A stretch of 64,000 nucleotides of DNA from DASPLX01 sp035627375. Its GTDB lineage: Bacteria; Pseudomonadota; Gammaproteobacteria; Burkholderiales; Burkholderiaceae_D. Positions 35,155 through 43,727 of the stretch are shown one piece after another. A program made the position numbers and the translations under genes. The notes beneath the pieces are model-generated. The model was not told where the DNA came from, searched no databases, and saw nothing but the letters and a program-made list of their open reading frames with translations. The stretch lies in contig DASPLX010000069.1 of the NCBI GenBank assembly GCA_035627375.1, positions 22,997 through 86,996 on the forward strand, read 5' to 3'. Each line of letters begins with the position of its first letter. Position 1 is the stretch's first letter.

Positions 35155-36504
35155 ATGTCAGAAAACAAGAAACCCGAAAAAATCGTCGGCGTCAAAGGGA
35201 TGAACGACATCCTACCGGCCGATGCGCCCCTGTGGGAGCTGTTCGAGAATACCGTGCATACGATCCTCAAGAGCTACGGTTTCCAGCAGATTCGCACGCC
35301 GATCGTCGAGCCGACGCCGCTCTTCGTCCGCGGCATCGGCGAAGTGACCGACATCGTCGAGAAGGAAATGTATTCGTTCGTCGACTCGATGAATGGGGAT
35401 CAGCTGACGCTGCGTCCGGAAGGCACCGCCGGCGTCGTGCGCGCGGCCATCGAGCACAATCTGACGTACGAGAGTCCGAAGCGCCTGTGGTATATCGGTC
35501 CGATGTTCCGTCACGAGAAGCCGCAGCGCGGTCGCTATCGCCAGTTTCATCAGGTCGGCGTCGAAGCCCTCGGTTTCACCGGTCCGGACATCGATGCGGA
35601 AATCATCATGATGTGCCAGCGCTTCTGGGACGATCTCGGCCTGTCCAACGTCCGTCTCGAATTGAATTCGATCGGCGATGCGGATGAGCGTGCCCGGCAC
35701 CGCGCCGATCTCGTTGCCTATCTCGAGAAGCACCGGGATCTGCTCGATGCCGATGCCCAGCGCCGCTTGCATTCGAATCCGCTGCGTATTCTCGATACCA
35801 AGAATCCGGCAATGCAGGAGATGGTGAATGGCGCGCCGAAACTGCTCGATTACCTGGGGGAGGAGTCGCGCGCTCACTTCGAGGGCGTGCAGAGGATCCT
35901 CCGCCACAACAGCATTCCGTTCACGATCAACCCGCGGCTGGTGCGCGGCCTCGACTACTACAATCGCACTGTCTTCGAGTGGGTTACCGACGAGCTGGGC
36001 TCGCAAGGGACGGTTTGCGCCGGCGGGCGTTACGATACGCTGGTCGAGACCTTCGGCGGCAAGCCGACGCCGGCATTCGGCTTCGGCATGGGTATCGAGC
36101 GTGTGCTCGAATTGATGAAAGCCGCCGGCGAGAGCTATGCGCCGAACCAATGCGACGTCTATGTCGTGCACCAGGGCGAGGCGGCGCAACTGCAGGCTTT
36201 TGTCGTCGCCGAAAGATTGCGCGATGCCGGACTCGATGTTGTGCTACATTGCGCAACGTCGTCCGGCGCCGGCAGCTTCAAATCGCAGATGAAGCGCGCG
36301 GATGCAAGCGGCGCGGCGTTTGCCGTCATTCTCGGTGAAGACGAGATGGCGAAGGGCGTGGCGGCCGTCAAGGCTCTGCGCTCGGAGGACATGCAGAACA
36401 ATCAGGCCGAAGTCGCATTCGACCAGGTCGTCGATCACATCGTCGATCAGATCGTCGGCGAAGACGATCACGATCATTCCGGTCACGTACATTACCATCC
36501 ATAA
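35155..36504 (+). CDS. hisS: Histidine--tRNA ligase with a His-rich C-terminal tail
   Basis: Class II aminoacyl-tRNA synthetase that charges tRNA-His; 449 residues. Motif 1/2 regions are LRPEGTAGVVRAAIEHN and MFRHEKPQRGRYRQFHQVGV, the HisA motif is LVRGLDYYNRTVFEWV, and motif 3 is TPAFGFGMGIERVLELM. The anticodon-binding domain occupies about 325-420. The protein ends in an acidic, histidine-rich tail (EDDHDHSGHVHYHP), longer than the usual terminus and able in principle to bind metal ions. Confidence 0.97.
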   Translation: MSENKKPEKIVGVKGMNDILPADAPLWELFENTVHTILKSYGFQQIRTPIVEPTPLFVRGIGEVTDIVEKEMYSFVDSMNGDQLTLRPEGTAGVVRAAIEHNLTYESPKRLWYIGPMFRHEKPQRGRYRQFHQVGVEALGFTGPDIDAEIIMMCQRFWDDLGLSNVRLELNSIGDADERARHRADLVAYLEKHRDLLDADAQRRLHSNPLRILDTKNPAMQEMVNGAPKLLDYLGEESRAHFEGVQRILRHNSIPFTINPRLVRGLDYYNRTVFEWVTDELGSQGTVCAGGRYDTLVETFGGKPTPAFGFGMGIERVLELMKAAGESYAPNQCDVYVVHQGEAAQLQAFVVAERLRDAGLDVVLHCATSSGAGSFKSQMKRADASGAAFAVILGEDEMAKGVAAVKALRSEDMQNNQAEVAFDQVVDHIVDQIVGEDDHDHSGHVHYHP

Positions 36505-36515
36505 CATCACACATC

Positions 36516-37160
36516 ATGGCATACGATCTCGAAGAACAAGAACAGCTGGCCACTCTCAAGGCATGGTGGAACCAATACGGCAACCTGGTCATGTGGCTGC
36601 TGATCATCGGGCTGGCCGCCTATTCCGCCTGGACCGGCTGGAACTGGTATCAGCGCAATCAGTCGACGCAGGCTGGCCAGTTGTATGAAGAGCTGCAGAA
36701 GGCGGTGACGGCCAAGGATGCCGCCAAAGTCCAGCGCGCCGCCACGGATATGGAACAGAAATACGGCCGTACGGCGTATGCGCAAATGAGCGCGCTGTTC
36801 GCGGCGAAGACCGCCTTCGACGCCAACGATCTGAAGACCGCGAAGGCGCATTTGCAGTGGGTGATCGATCATGGCGCCAGCGACGAGTACAAGTCGATCG
36901 CCAGGATCCGCCTGGCAGGCGTACTTCTCGACGAGAAGGCTTACGACGAGGCGTTGAAGCTCTTGGGCGGAGAATTCCCGGCGCAGTTTGCTGGCGCCGT
37001 CGCCGACCGCAAGGGCGATATCCTGGTCGCGCAAAACAAGATCGCCGATGCGCGCGCTGCCTATCAGACGGCACTCGACAAGACGGACAAGAAGGATCCG
37101 GCTCGCCAGTTGATCGAGCTGAAGCTCGATGCGATCGGCGGCTCCGCCAAGGCGGCTTGA
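36516..37160 (+). CDS. yfgM: YfgM-like TPR membrane protein
   Basis: Single-pass inner-membrane protein of 214 residues with a periplasmic TPR-like domain. YfgM in E. coli is an ancillary Sec-translocon protein working with PpiD. The cytoplasmic N-terminus reads AYDLEEQEQLATLKAWWNQY, the membrane helix NLVMWLLIIGLAAYSAW is at about 26-42, and helical repeats follow. Its position between hisS and bamB is the conserved one. Confidence 0.92.
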   Translation: MAYDLEEQEQLATLKAWWNQYGNLVMWLLIIGLAAYSAWTGWNWYQRNQSTQAGQLYEELQKAVTAKDAAKVQRAATDMEQKYGRTAYAQMSALFAAKTAFDANDLKTAKAHLQWVIDHGASDEYKSIARIRLAGVLLDEKAYDEALKLLGGEFPAQFAGAVADRKGDILVAQNKIADARAAYQTALDKTDKKDPARQLIELKLDAIGGSAKAA

Positions 37161-37178
37161 TCGGACGAAGGGGAAAAG

Positions 37179-38339
37179 ATGCAGATTGCACGTACCGCCG
37201 CCAGGCTCGCCTGTGCCGGCATCCTGATCGCGCTTGGGGGATGCTCCACGCTGTCGTCGCTCAACCCGTTCGCCAAGGCGCCCAAGAATGCGCCGGCGGC
37301 ATTGGTCGACTTCAAGCCAACCATGAGCGTCCGCACGGCATGGACCGCTTCCGTCGGCAACTCCGACGAATTCGTATTTTCGCCGGCGCTGGCGGGCGAC
37401 AGTCTGTATGCCGCCAGCGCAAATGGAACGATCATGCGCATCAATCCCGCGAGCGGCCAGCAAGTCTGGCGCACGGCAGCCGACATGCGCTTGACCGCCG
37501 GTGTCGGCAGTGACGGCAACACGGTCGTGGTCGCCGGCGAGAAAGGGGTCATTCTCGCTTTCGACGGGAACGGTAAATTACGTTGGAAAGCCCAGGCGTC
37601 GAGCGAAATTCTTTCGTCGCCGGCGGTCGGTCAGGGCGTCGTTATTGTTCGAAGCGTCGACAATCGGATCACGGCTTATGATGCAGAATCGGGCAATCGT
37701 CGCTGGTTCGTTCAGCGCAGCGCACCTGCCTTGACCTTGCGCAATGCGCCCGGGATCACGATTGCCGGACCTGCCGCTTTCGTGGCGCTGCCGGGCGGCA
37801 AATTGGTGGCCCTGGCCTTGAACAATGGTGCCCCGCTGTGGGAGGCGGCTGTTTCCGATCCGCGCGGCGCAACCGAACTCGAGCGTATCGCCGATACGGC
37901 CGGTTCTCCCGTGGTGCTCGGACGCGAGGTTTGCGCTGCTTCTTATCAGGGCAAAGTCGCCTGTTTCGACGCCTCGAACGGCGCGCCGCGCTGGTCCAAG
38001 GAATTATCAAGCGACGTCGGCGTCGCTGTCGACGAGCGCTTTGTCTTCGCCGCCGATGAGCATGGCGTCGTCACTGCGTTCACGCGTGACAGCGGCGCCA
38101 GTATGTGGCGCAACAACAAGTTGGCCAACCGCCGTTTGTCGGCGCCGGTGTCGTTTGGTCGCGCGGTCGCGGTAGGGGATCGACAGGGTTATGTCCATTT
38201 CCTGTCCCGGGAGGATGGCGCTTTCCTGGCACGTGTGGCGACCGATGGCAGCGCCATCGTTGCGGCGCCGGTGGTAACCGGCTCCGGCATCGTTTTTCAA
38301 ACCAAAGCAGGTCAAGTGGTCGCATTGACGACCGAGTAA
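37179..38339 (+). CDS. bamB: Outer membrane protein assembly factor BamB
   Basis: Lipoprotein subunit of the BAM complex that inserts beta-barrel proteins into the outer membrane; 386 residues. The lipobox is IALGGCSTLS (Cys22). The mature part is an eight-bladed PQQ-type beta propeller with repeats such as GDSLYAASANGTIMRINPAS and GKVACFDASNGAPRWSKEL. Ribosome site AAGGGGAAAAG precedes ATG 37179. Confidence 0.95.
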   Translation: MQIARTAARLACAGILIALGGCSTLSSLNPFAKAPKNAPAALVDFKPTMSVRTAWTASVGNSDEFVFSPALAGDSLYAASANGTIMRINPASGQQVWRTAADMRLTAGVGSDGNTVVVAGEKGVILAFDGNGKLRWKAQASSEILSSPAVGQGVVIVRSVDNRITAYDAESGNRRWFVQRSAPALTLRNAPGITIAGPAAFVALPGGKLVALALNNGAPLWEAAVSDPRGATELERIADTAGSPVVLGREVCAASYQGKVACFDASNGAPRWSKELSSDVGVAVDERFVFAADEHGVVTAFTRDSGASMWRNNKLANRRLSAPVSFGRAVAVGDRQGYVHFLSREDGAFLARVATDGSAIVAAPVVTGSGIVFQTKAGQVVALTTE

Positions 38340-38348
38340 GAAGCATCG

Positions 38349-39695
38349 ATGAAGCCGGTTATCGCTCTAGTAGGCCGCCCCAACGTCGGCAAATCCACGC
38401 TGTTCAATCGGCTCACCCGTTCGCGTGATGCGCTGGTGGCCGATTTGCCGGGCTTGACGCGCGACCGTCACTACGGCGAAGGCCGCGTCGGCGAACGTTC
38501 CTTTCTCGTCATCGATACCGGCGGTTTCGAGCCGGTCGCGAAAGAGGGCATCATGCATGAGATGGCCAAGCAGACCAAGCAGGCTGTCGCGGAAGCGGAT
38601 GCCGTGGTCTTCCTGGTCGATGGCAGGCAGGGTCTGACCCCGCACGACAAGACCATCACCGATTTCCTGCGCAAGTCCGGCCGCCCGGTGCTGTTGGTGG
38701 TGAACAAGGCCGAGGGCATGAAGTATACGTCGGTCACGGCCGATTTCTACGAGCTTGGGCTTGGCGATCCTTACGTGATTTCGGCGGCCCACGGCGACGG
38801 CGTCATGGATTTGGTCGATGAGGCGCTCGACCGGGCGATCGAAGTCAATCCACCGCTCGAGGAAGAGGGCGAGGATGTTCAGCACAAGGGAGTCAAGATC
38901 GCCATCGTCGGCCGCCCGAATGTCGGTAAGTCGACGCTGGTCAACACCTTGCTTGGCGAAGAACGCGTGATTGCTTTCGACATGCCGGGGACGACGCGTG
39001 ACTCGATCGAGATTCCGTTCGAGCGCGACGGCAAGCATTACACGCTGATCGATACCGCCGGCATCCGTCGCCGCGGCAAGGTTTTCGAGGCTATCGAGAA
39101 ATTCTCGGTCGTGAAAACGCTGCAGTCGATCTCGGAAGCGAATGTCGTCCTGTTGCTGCTCGATGCGCAGCAGGATATTTCCGAACAGGACGCGCACATC
39201 GCCGGCTTCATTCTGGAATCCGGCAGGGCGCTCGTCGTCGGCGTCAACAAGTGGGACGGCTTGACTAGCGACCGGCGCGACGAGATCAAGATGGATATCG
39301 AGCGCAAGCTGAATTTCCTGTCGTTCGCCAAGTATCACTTCATTTCCGCCCTGAAGGCGACCGGTATCGGTCCGCTGATGAAGTCGATCGATTCGGCCTA
39401 TGCTGCCGCGATGGTCAAGCTGCCGACGCCGAAATTGACACGGGCGTTGGAAGAGGCCGTCGAACACCAGCAACCGCGCCGCAAGGGATCGATCCGGCCC
39501 AAGTTGCGCTATGCCCACCAGGGCGGACAGAATCCGCCGATCATCGTCATACACGGCAATTCGCTCGAGGCGATTGACGAAAATTACAAACGCTATCTCG
39601 AGAAACACTTCCGCGAAACTTTTTCGCTGGTCGGCACTCCACTACGTATCGAATTTCGTTCCGGTAAAAATCCTTTTGCGCGAGGCGAAAAGTAA
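38349..39695 (+). CDS. der: Ribosome biogenesis GTPase Der
   Basis: Essential double-GTPase for 50S assembly (EngA), 448 residues. Two G domains are seen, each with its own P loop: GRPNVGKSTLFNRL (about 8-21) and GRPNVGKSTLVNTL (about 188-201), with DTGGF and DTAGIRRRGK switch II motifs and NKAEG/NKWDG specificity motifs. A C-terminal KH-like domain follows, ending RIEFRSGKNPFARGEK. Starts 9 bp after bamB. Confidence 0.98.
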   Translation: MKPVIALVGRPNVGKSTLFNRLTRSRDALVADLPGLTRDRHYGEGRVGERSFLVIDTGGFEPVAKEGIMHEMAKQTKQAVAEADAVVFLVDGRQGLTPHDKTITDFLRKSGRPVLLVVNKAEGMKYTSVTADFYELGLGDPYVISAAHGDGVMDLVDEALDRAIEVNPPLEEEGEDVQHKGVKIAIVGRPNVGKSTLVNTLLGEERVIAFDMPGTTRDSIEIPFERDGKHYTLIDTAGIRRRGKVFEAIEKFSVVKTLQSISEANVVLLLLDAQQDISEQDAHIAGFILESGRALVVGVNKWDGLTSDRRDEIKMDIERKLNFLSFAKYHFISALKATGIGPLMKSIDSAYAAAMVKLPTPKLTRALEEAVEHQQPRRKGSIRPKLRYAHQGGQNPPIIVIHGNSLEAIDENYKRYLEKHFRETFSLVGTPLRIEFRSGKNPFARGEK

Positions 39696-39824
39696 GCCAC
39701 TCAGATCAGTTGTTGCGAAGGCTTTGCTGGCAACGGAAGAAAAAATCGATTACATTTTCAGGAGGCACTTGAAAATCACCAAGCCGTCTCCACCTCCACA
39801 TCACAACTACACAATGGAGTAACC

Positions 39825-40064
39825 ATGAGCAACAAAGGGCAATTGTTACAAGACCCGTTTCTGAATGCGCTGCGCAAAGAACATGTTCCCGTTTCGATCT
39901 ATCTCGTCAACGGGATCAAATTGCAAGGCCATATCGAATCCTTTGACCAATATGTGGTTCTGCTGCGCAATACCGTGACGCAGATGGTCTACAAACACGC
40001 TATTTCCACCGTCGTTCCAGCACGTGCGGTCAATTTGAGTCTTGAATCCCCAGACAACGAGTAA
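39825..40064 (+). CDS. hfq: RNA chaperone Hfq
   Basis: Sm-like hexameric RNA chaperone for small-RNA regulation, 79 residues. The Sm1 and Sm2 motifs are complete: LLQDPFLNALRKEHVPVSIY, FDQYVVLLRNTVTQMVYKHA and ISTVVPAR. The C-terminal tail is short. GGAG at 39814-39817 precedes ATG 39825. The 129-bp gap after der could carry an hfq promoter, as it does in other species. The end overlaps the hflX reading frame. Confidence 0.98.
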   Translation: MSNKGQLLQDPFLNALRKEHVPVSIYLVNGIKLQGHIESFDQYVVLLRNTVTQMVYKHAISTVVPARAVNLSLESPDNE

Positions 40065-41238
40065 GGCCGCCGAGGCGGGCCATTCTCCTGTGCCGCAAAT
40101 GATGCGCGCCGCCTTGGTCGGTGTCGATTTCGGCAAAGGCGACTTTGCGGCCAGTCTCGAAGAGCTGTCCTTATTGTCCAGATCGGCGGGGGCGGAGCCG
40201 GTCACAACCATTATCGGTCGTCGTGCAAGTCCCGATGCCGCCATGTTTGTCGGTTCTGGCAAGGCGGAAGAGGTCGCCGGTGCAATCGCGGAACATCGTC
40301 TCGACCTTGTCATCTTCAATCACGCATTGTCTCCGGCGCAACAGCGTAATCTCGAGCGCTTTCTGAAGGTGAGGGTGATTGACCGCACCAGCCTGATTCT
40401 CGATATTTTTGCCCAGCGTGCCCAAAGTCATGAGGGTAAGGTGCAAGTCGAGCTTGCTCAGCTTCAGCATCTTGCCACCCGCCTGGTGCGAGGCTGGACT
40501 CACCTGGAGCGGCAAAAAGGCGGTATCGGCTTGCGCGGTCCCGGCGAAACGCAGCTCGAGACCGACCGACGCTTGCTCGGTGAGCGGGTCAAAATGCTGC
40601 GTTCGCGTCTCGACAAGCTGCAGCGCCAGCGCCAGACCCAACGGCGGGCGCGTGGCCGGAACAATGCGTTCTCCGTATCCTTGGTTGGCTATACCAACGC
40701 CGGCAAGTCGACCTTGTTCAACGCACTTGCCAAGGCCCGCGTGTACGCAGCTGATCAGCTGTTCGCAACCCTCGATACCACTTCGCGCCGAATCTATCTT
40801 GGCGAGGCGGGCAGTATCGTCGTGTCGGATACCGTAGGTTTCATCCGCGAGCTGCCGCATCAACTGGTGGCGGCTTTCCGGGCGACCTTGGAAGAGACGA
40901 TTCATGCCGATTTGTTGTTGCACGTCGTCGATGCCGCGAGTCCGGTGCGCATGGAGCAGATCGAGCAGGTCAACATGGTGCTCAGGGAGATTGGCGCCGA
41001 TCGGATTCCGCAAATCCTGGTATGGAACAAGATTGACGCCGCGGCCATCGAGCCGGCTTTGGAGCGTGATGAGTATGATAAAATCCGCCGTGTTTTTCTG
41101 AGTGCGCGGACCGGGATGGGTCTTGATTTGCTGCGCCAGGCGGTGACGGAATTCGCCAAGGAGCAGTGCCAGGCCGGTCGCGACTTTGAAGATTTCTCTC
41201 AGTCCGAAGACAGCACTTTCAGCGAATCTGACATTTAA
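40042..41238 (+). CDS. hflX: Ribosome-associated GTPase HflX
   Basis: GTPase that splits stalled or heat-damaged ribosomes; 398 residues from TTG 40042. The N-terminal HflX domain contains VTTIIGRRASPDAAMFVGSG and VIDRTSLILDIFAQRAQSHE, GPGETQLETDRRLL is the linker signature, and the G domain P loop is VGYTNAGKSTLFNALA with DTVGFIRELPH and NKID. The TTG start overlaps hfq by 23 bp; ATG 40099 or 40102 would remove only 19-20 non-conserved residues and cannot be excluded. Confidence 0.95.
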   Translation: MNPQTTSKAAEAGHSPVPQMMRAALVGVDFGKGDFAASLEELSLLSRSAGAEPVTTIIGRRASPDAAMFVGSGKAEEVAGAIAEHRLDLVIFNHALSPAQQRNLERFLKVRVIDRTSLILDIFAQRAQSHEGKVQVELAQLQHLATRLVRGWTHLERQKGGIGLRGPGETQLETDRRLLGERVKMLRSRLDKLQRQRQTQRRARGRNNAFSVSLVGYTNAGKSTLFNALAKARVYAADQLFATLDTTSRRIYLGEAGSIVVSDTVGFIRELPHQLVAAFRATLEETIHADLLLHVVDAASPVRMEQIEQVNMVLREIGADRIPQILVWNKIDAAAIEPALERDEYDKIRRVFLSARTGMGLDLLRQAVTEFAKEQCQAGRDFEDFSQSEDSTFSESDI

Positions 41239-41319
41239 GCATTCCCCATTATCGGTTGAGGTCGGGGTGGCACTTCGTTAAACTCTGACCCGCAATATAA
41301 AAATTTCGGATCGAACAGA

Positions 41320-42618
41320 ATGCTTGGTTCCAAATTAAGAAAAATCGGCTTGAAGTTTTCGCTGAACGATCCCCGCTGGGGGCGTGGCGCCCAGGACGAT
41401 CAGTCACGTAATCAGGATGGCAGGAAGCCTGACGACGGTCCGCCCGATCTCGATGAGTTGTGGCGCGACTTCAATCAGCGTCTGAGTCGCCTGCTCGGCA
41501 GCAAGGGCGGTGGCGGCAATTCCGGCGGCGGAGACGGTTTTCGTCCCGACATGCGCGGTGCGGGTATCGGTGTCGTCGTGGTTGCCGTCATCGTGCTGTT
41601 CCTGTGGCTGGTCAGCGGCTTCTTCATCGTGCAGGAAGGCCAGACCGGCGTCGTTCTGACGTTCGGCAGATACAGCCACACTACGCCAGCCGGTTTCAAC
41701 TGGCGTTGGCCGTATCCGATTCAGTCGCACGAAATCGTCAACGTGTCGCAAGTTCGTACGGTCGAGGTCGGTTACCGCGGCAACGTGAAGAACAAGCAGG
41801 CCCGCGAGTCCCTGATGCTGACCGAGGACGAGAACATCATCGACATTCAGTTCGCCGTCCAATATAAGCTCAAGAGCGCCGCAGAATGGGTGTTTTCCAA
41901 TCGTGAGCCGGAAGATACGGTCAAGCAGGTGGCGGAAACGGCGATTCGCGAAGTGGTCGGCAAGAGCAAGATGGATTTCGTGCTGTACGAGGGACGCGAA
42001 AAGGTTGCGATCGATGTGCATCAGCTGATGCAGCAGATCGCCGATCGTTATCAGACCGGGGTGCAGATCACGAACGTCACGATGCAAGGCGTGCAGCCGC
42101 CGGAGCAGGTGCAGACTGCATTCGACGACGCGGTCAAGGCGGGACAGGATCGGGAGCGTCAGAAGAATGAAGGTCAGGCATATGCCAATGACGTCATTCC
42201 GCGCGCACGCGGCGCGGCGTCGCGCCTGTTGCAGGAATCCGAGGCCTATCGGGCGCGCGTCATCGCCAACGCAGAGGGCGACGCGGCACGCTTCAAACAA
42301 ATCCTTGCCGAATACCAGAAGGCGCCGGCCGTTACTCGCGACCGTATGTATCTCGACACTATGCAGCAGATATTCACGAATACCACCAAGGTGCTGATGG
42401 AATCGAAGAGCGGCAACAATCTGATTTACCTGCCGCTCGACAAGCTGATCGCCCAGACGGCTACCGCGGACGCGTCGATGAAACAGTCGTCCGCCGGGCA
42501 GTCGCCGAATGCATCTGCAAGCCAGTCGTCGGCCGACATACCCACCGTCGAAATCCAGCGACAGCGCGATCCGCGCAGTCGGGATAGCCGTGATTCTCGC
42601 GATCGGGAGGCACGCTGA
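41320..42618 (+). CDS. hflK: HflK, FtsH-modulator membrane protein
   Basis: SPFH/stomatin-family inner-membrane protein, 432 residues, that with HflC forms the large cage around FtsH protease. The N-terminus is cytosolic and Gly-rich (KGGGGNSGGGDGFRPDMRG), then a membrane helix VVVVAVIVLFLWLVSGFFI (about 87-105), the SPFH domain (EGQTGVVLTFGRYSHTTPAG onward), a coiled coil (DRERQKNEGQAYAND) and a charged Arg/Asp/Ser tail. It overlaps hflC by one base. Confidence 0.95.
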   Translation: MLGSKLRKIGLKFSLNDPRWGRGAQDDQSRNQDGRKPDDGPPDLDELWRDFNQRLSRLLGSKGGGGNSGGGDGFRPDMRGAGIGVVVVAVIVLFLWLVSGFFIVQEGQTGVVLTFGRYSHTTPAGFNWRWPYPIQSHEIVNVSQVRTVEVGYRGNVKNKQARESLMLTEDENIIDIQFAVQYKLKSAAEWVFSNREPEDTVKQVAETAIREVVGKSKMDFVLYEGREKVAIDVHQLMQQIADRYQTGVQITNVTMQGVQPPEQVQTAFDDAVKAGQDRERQKNEGQAYANDVIPRARGAASRLLQESEAYRARVIANAEGDAARFKQILAEYQKAPAVTRDRMYLDTMQQIFTNTTKVLMESKSGNNLIYLPLDKLIAQTATADASMKQSSAGQSPNASASQSSADIPTVEIQRQRDPRSRDSRDSRDREAR

Positions 42619-43502
42619 TGAACCGCCTTGTTTCCGCCGTGATTCTCGTCGCCCTGGCGCTTTGGTTGGCGACGGCGAGCCTGTTCATCGTCGATCAGCG
42701 TCAGTATGCGATCGTCTTCGCGCTCGGTGAAGTCAAGAAAGTCGTGAACGAGCCCGGCCTGCATTTCAAGTTGCCGCCGCCGTTCCAGAACGTGCTGTTT
42801 CTCGACAAGCGCATTTTGACCCTCGATACCCCGGAGGCGGATCGTTTCATCACGGCCGAGAAGAAAAATATCTTGGTCGATGCCTTCGTAAAATGGCAAA
42901 TCATCGATCCGAAGCTGTACTTCATCAGTTTTGGAGGCGACGAGCGGCGTTCGACGGACCGGATGTCGCAAATCGTGAAAGCGGCGCTCAATGACGAGAT
43001 CACCAAGCGCACCGTGCGCGAAGTGATTTCCGGCGAGCGCGGCAAGGTCATGGATGCCATTCGCAAGAAGGTGGCCGACGAAGCCAAGCAGATCGGCGTC
43101 GTCATCATCGACGTTCGTTTGAAGAGTGTCGATTATGTCGAGCAGATCAACAATTCCGTCTACGACCGCATGCGGGCGGAGCGCACGCGCGTCGCCAACG
43201 AGTTGCGCTCGACCGGCGCGGCCGAATCGGAAAAGATCCGCGCCGATGCGGACCGTCAGCGCACCGTGATTCTCGCGGAAGCCTATCGCGACGCGGAAAA
43301 GATTCGCGGCGAAGGCGATGCCAAAGCGTCTCAGATCTATGCGCAGGCGTTCGGTCAGAATGCCGAATTTTATAAGTTCTATCGTAGCCTCGAAGCCTAT
43401 CGCGCCAGCTTCAAGAACCGTAGCGACGTGATGGTGTTGGATCCGAATTCCGAGTTCTTCAAGTATTTCAAGAGCGCGGGAGCCACAGCCGGCAAGAAAT
43501 AA
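42618..43502 (+). CDS. hflC: HflC, FtsH-modulator membrane protein
   Basis: Partner of HflK, 294 residues. One N-terminal membrane helix (LVSAVILVALALWLATASLF) is followed by the SPFH domain starting VDQRQYAIVFALGEVKKVV and a long coiled coil with RADADRQRTVILAEAYRDAE. ATGA overlap with hflK shows translational coupling. Together they restrain FtsH, to which the YccA protein encoded at 29.5 kb is also linked. Confidence 0.96.
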   Translation: MNRLVSAVILVALALWLATASLFIVDQRQYAIVFALGEVKKVVNEPGLHFKLPPPFQNVLFLDKRILTLDTPEADRFITAEKKNILVDAFVKWQIIDPKLYFISFGGDERRSTDRMSQIVKAALNDEITKRTVREVISGERGKVMDAIRKKVADEAKQIGVVIIDVRLKSVDYVEQINNSVYDRMRAERTRVANELRSTGAAESEKIRADADRQRTVILAEAYRDAEKIRGEGDAKASQIYAQAFGQNAEFYKFYRSLEAYRASFKNRSDVMVLDPNSEFFKYFKSAGATAGKK

Positions 43503-43514
43503 TCCGGCGTTGCC

Positions 43515-43697
43515 GTGGGCGAATCGTTGGTCATGGCGATTGGATTGATGCTCGTGGTGGAGGGCATCATTCCATTCCTGTTTCCGAGACTATGGCGAGA
43601 CACGTTCAGGCGCATCACGCAGTTTTCGGACGGGCAGATTCGCTTTTTTGGTTTGATGGCCTTGCTGTGTGGCGTGATCGCGCTCGGTCTTGTGTAA
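43515..43697 (+). CDS. DUF2065 (YjeT-type) small membrane protein
   Basis: 60-residue protein from GTG 43515 with two membrane helices (MAIGLMLVVEGIIPFLF and FGLMALLCGVIALGLV) separated by PRLWRDTFRRITQFSDGQIR. This is the DUF2065 family, found next to hflC or purA in many Proteobacteria; function unknown. Confidence 0.88.
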   Translation: MGESLVMAIGLMLVVEGIIPFLFPRLWRDTFRRITQFSDGQIRFFGLMALLCGVIALGLV

Positions 43698-43727
43698 TTG
43701 TTTCCCTGAGGCTTTTCCTGTTTCCTC

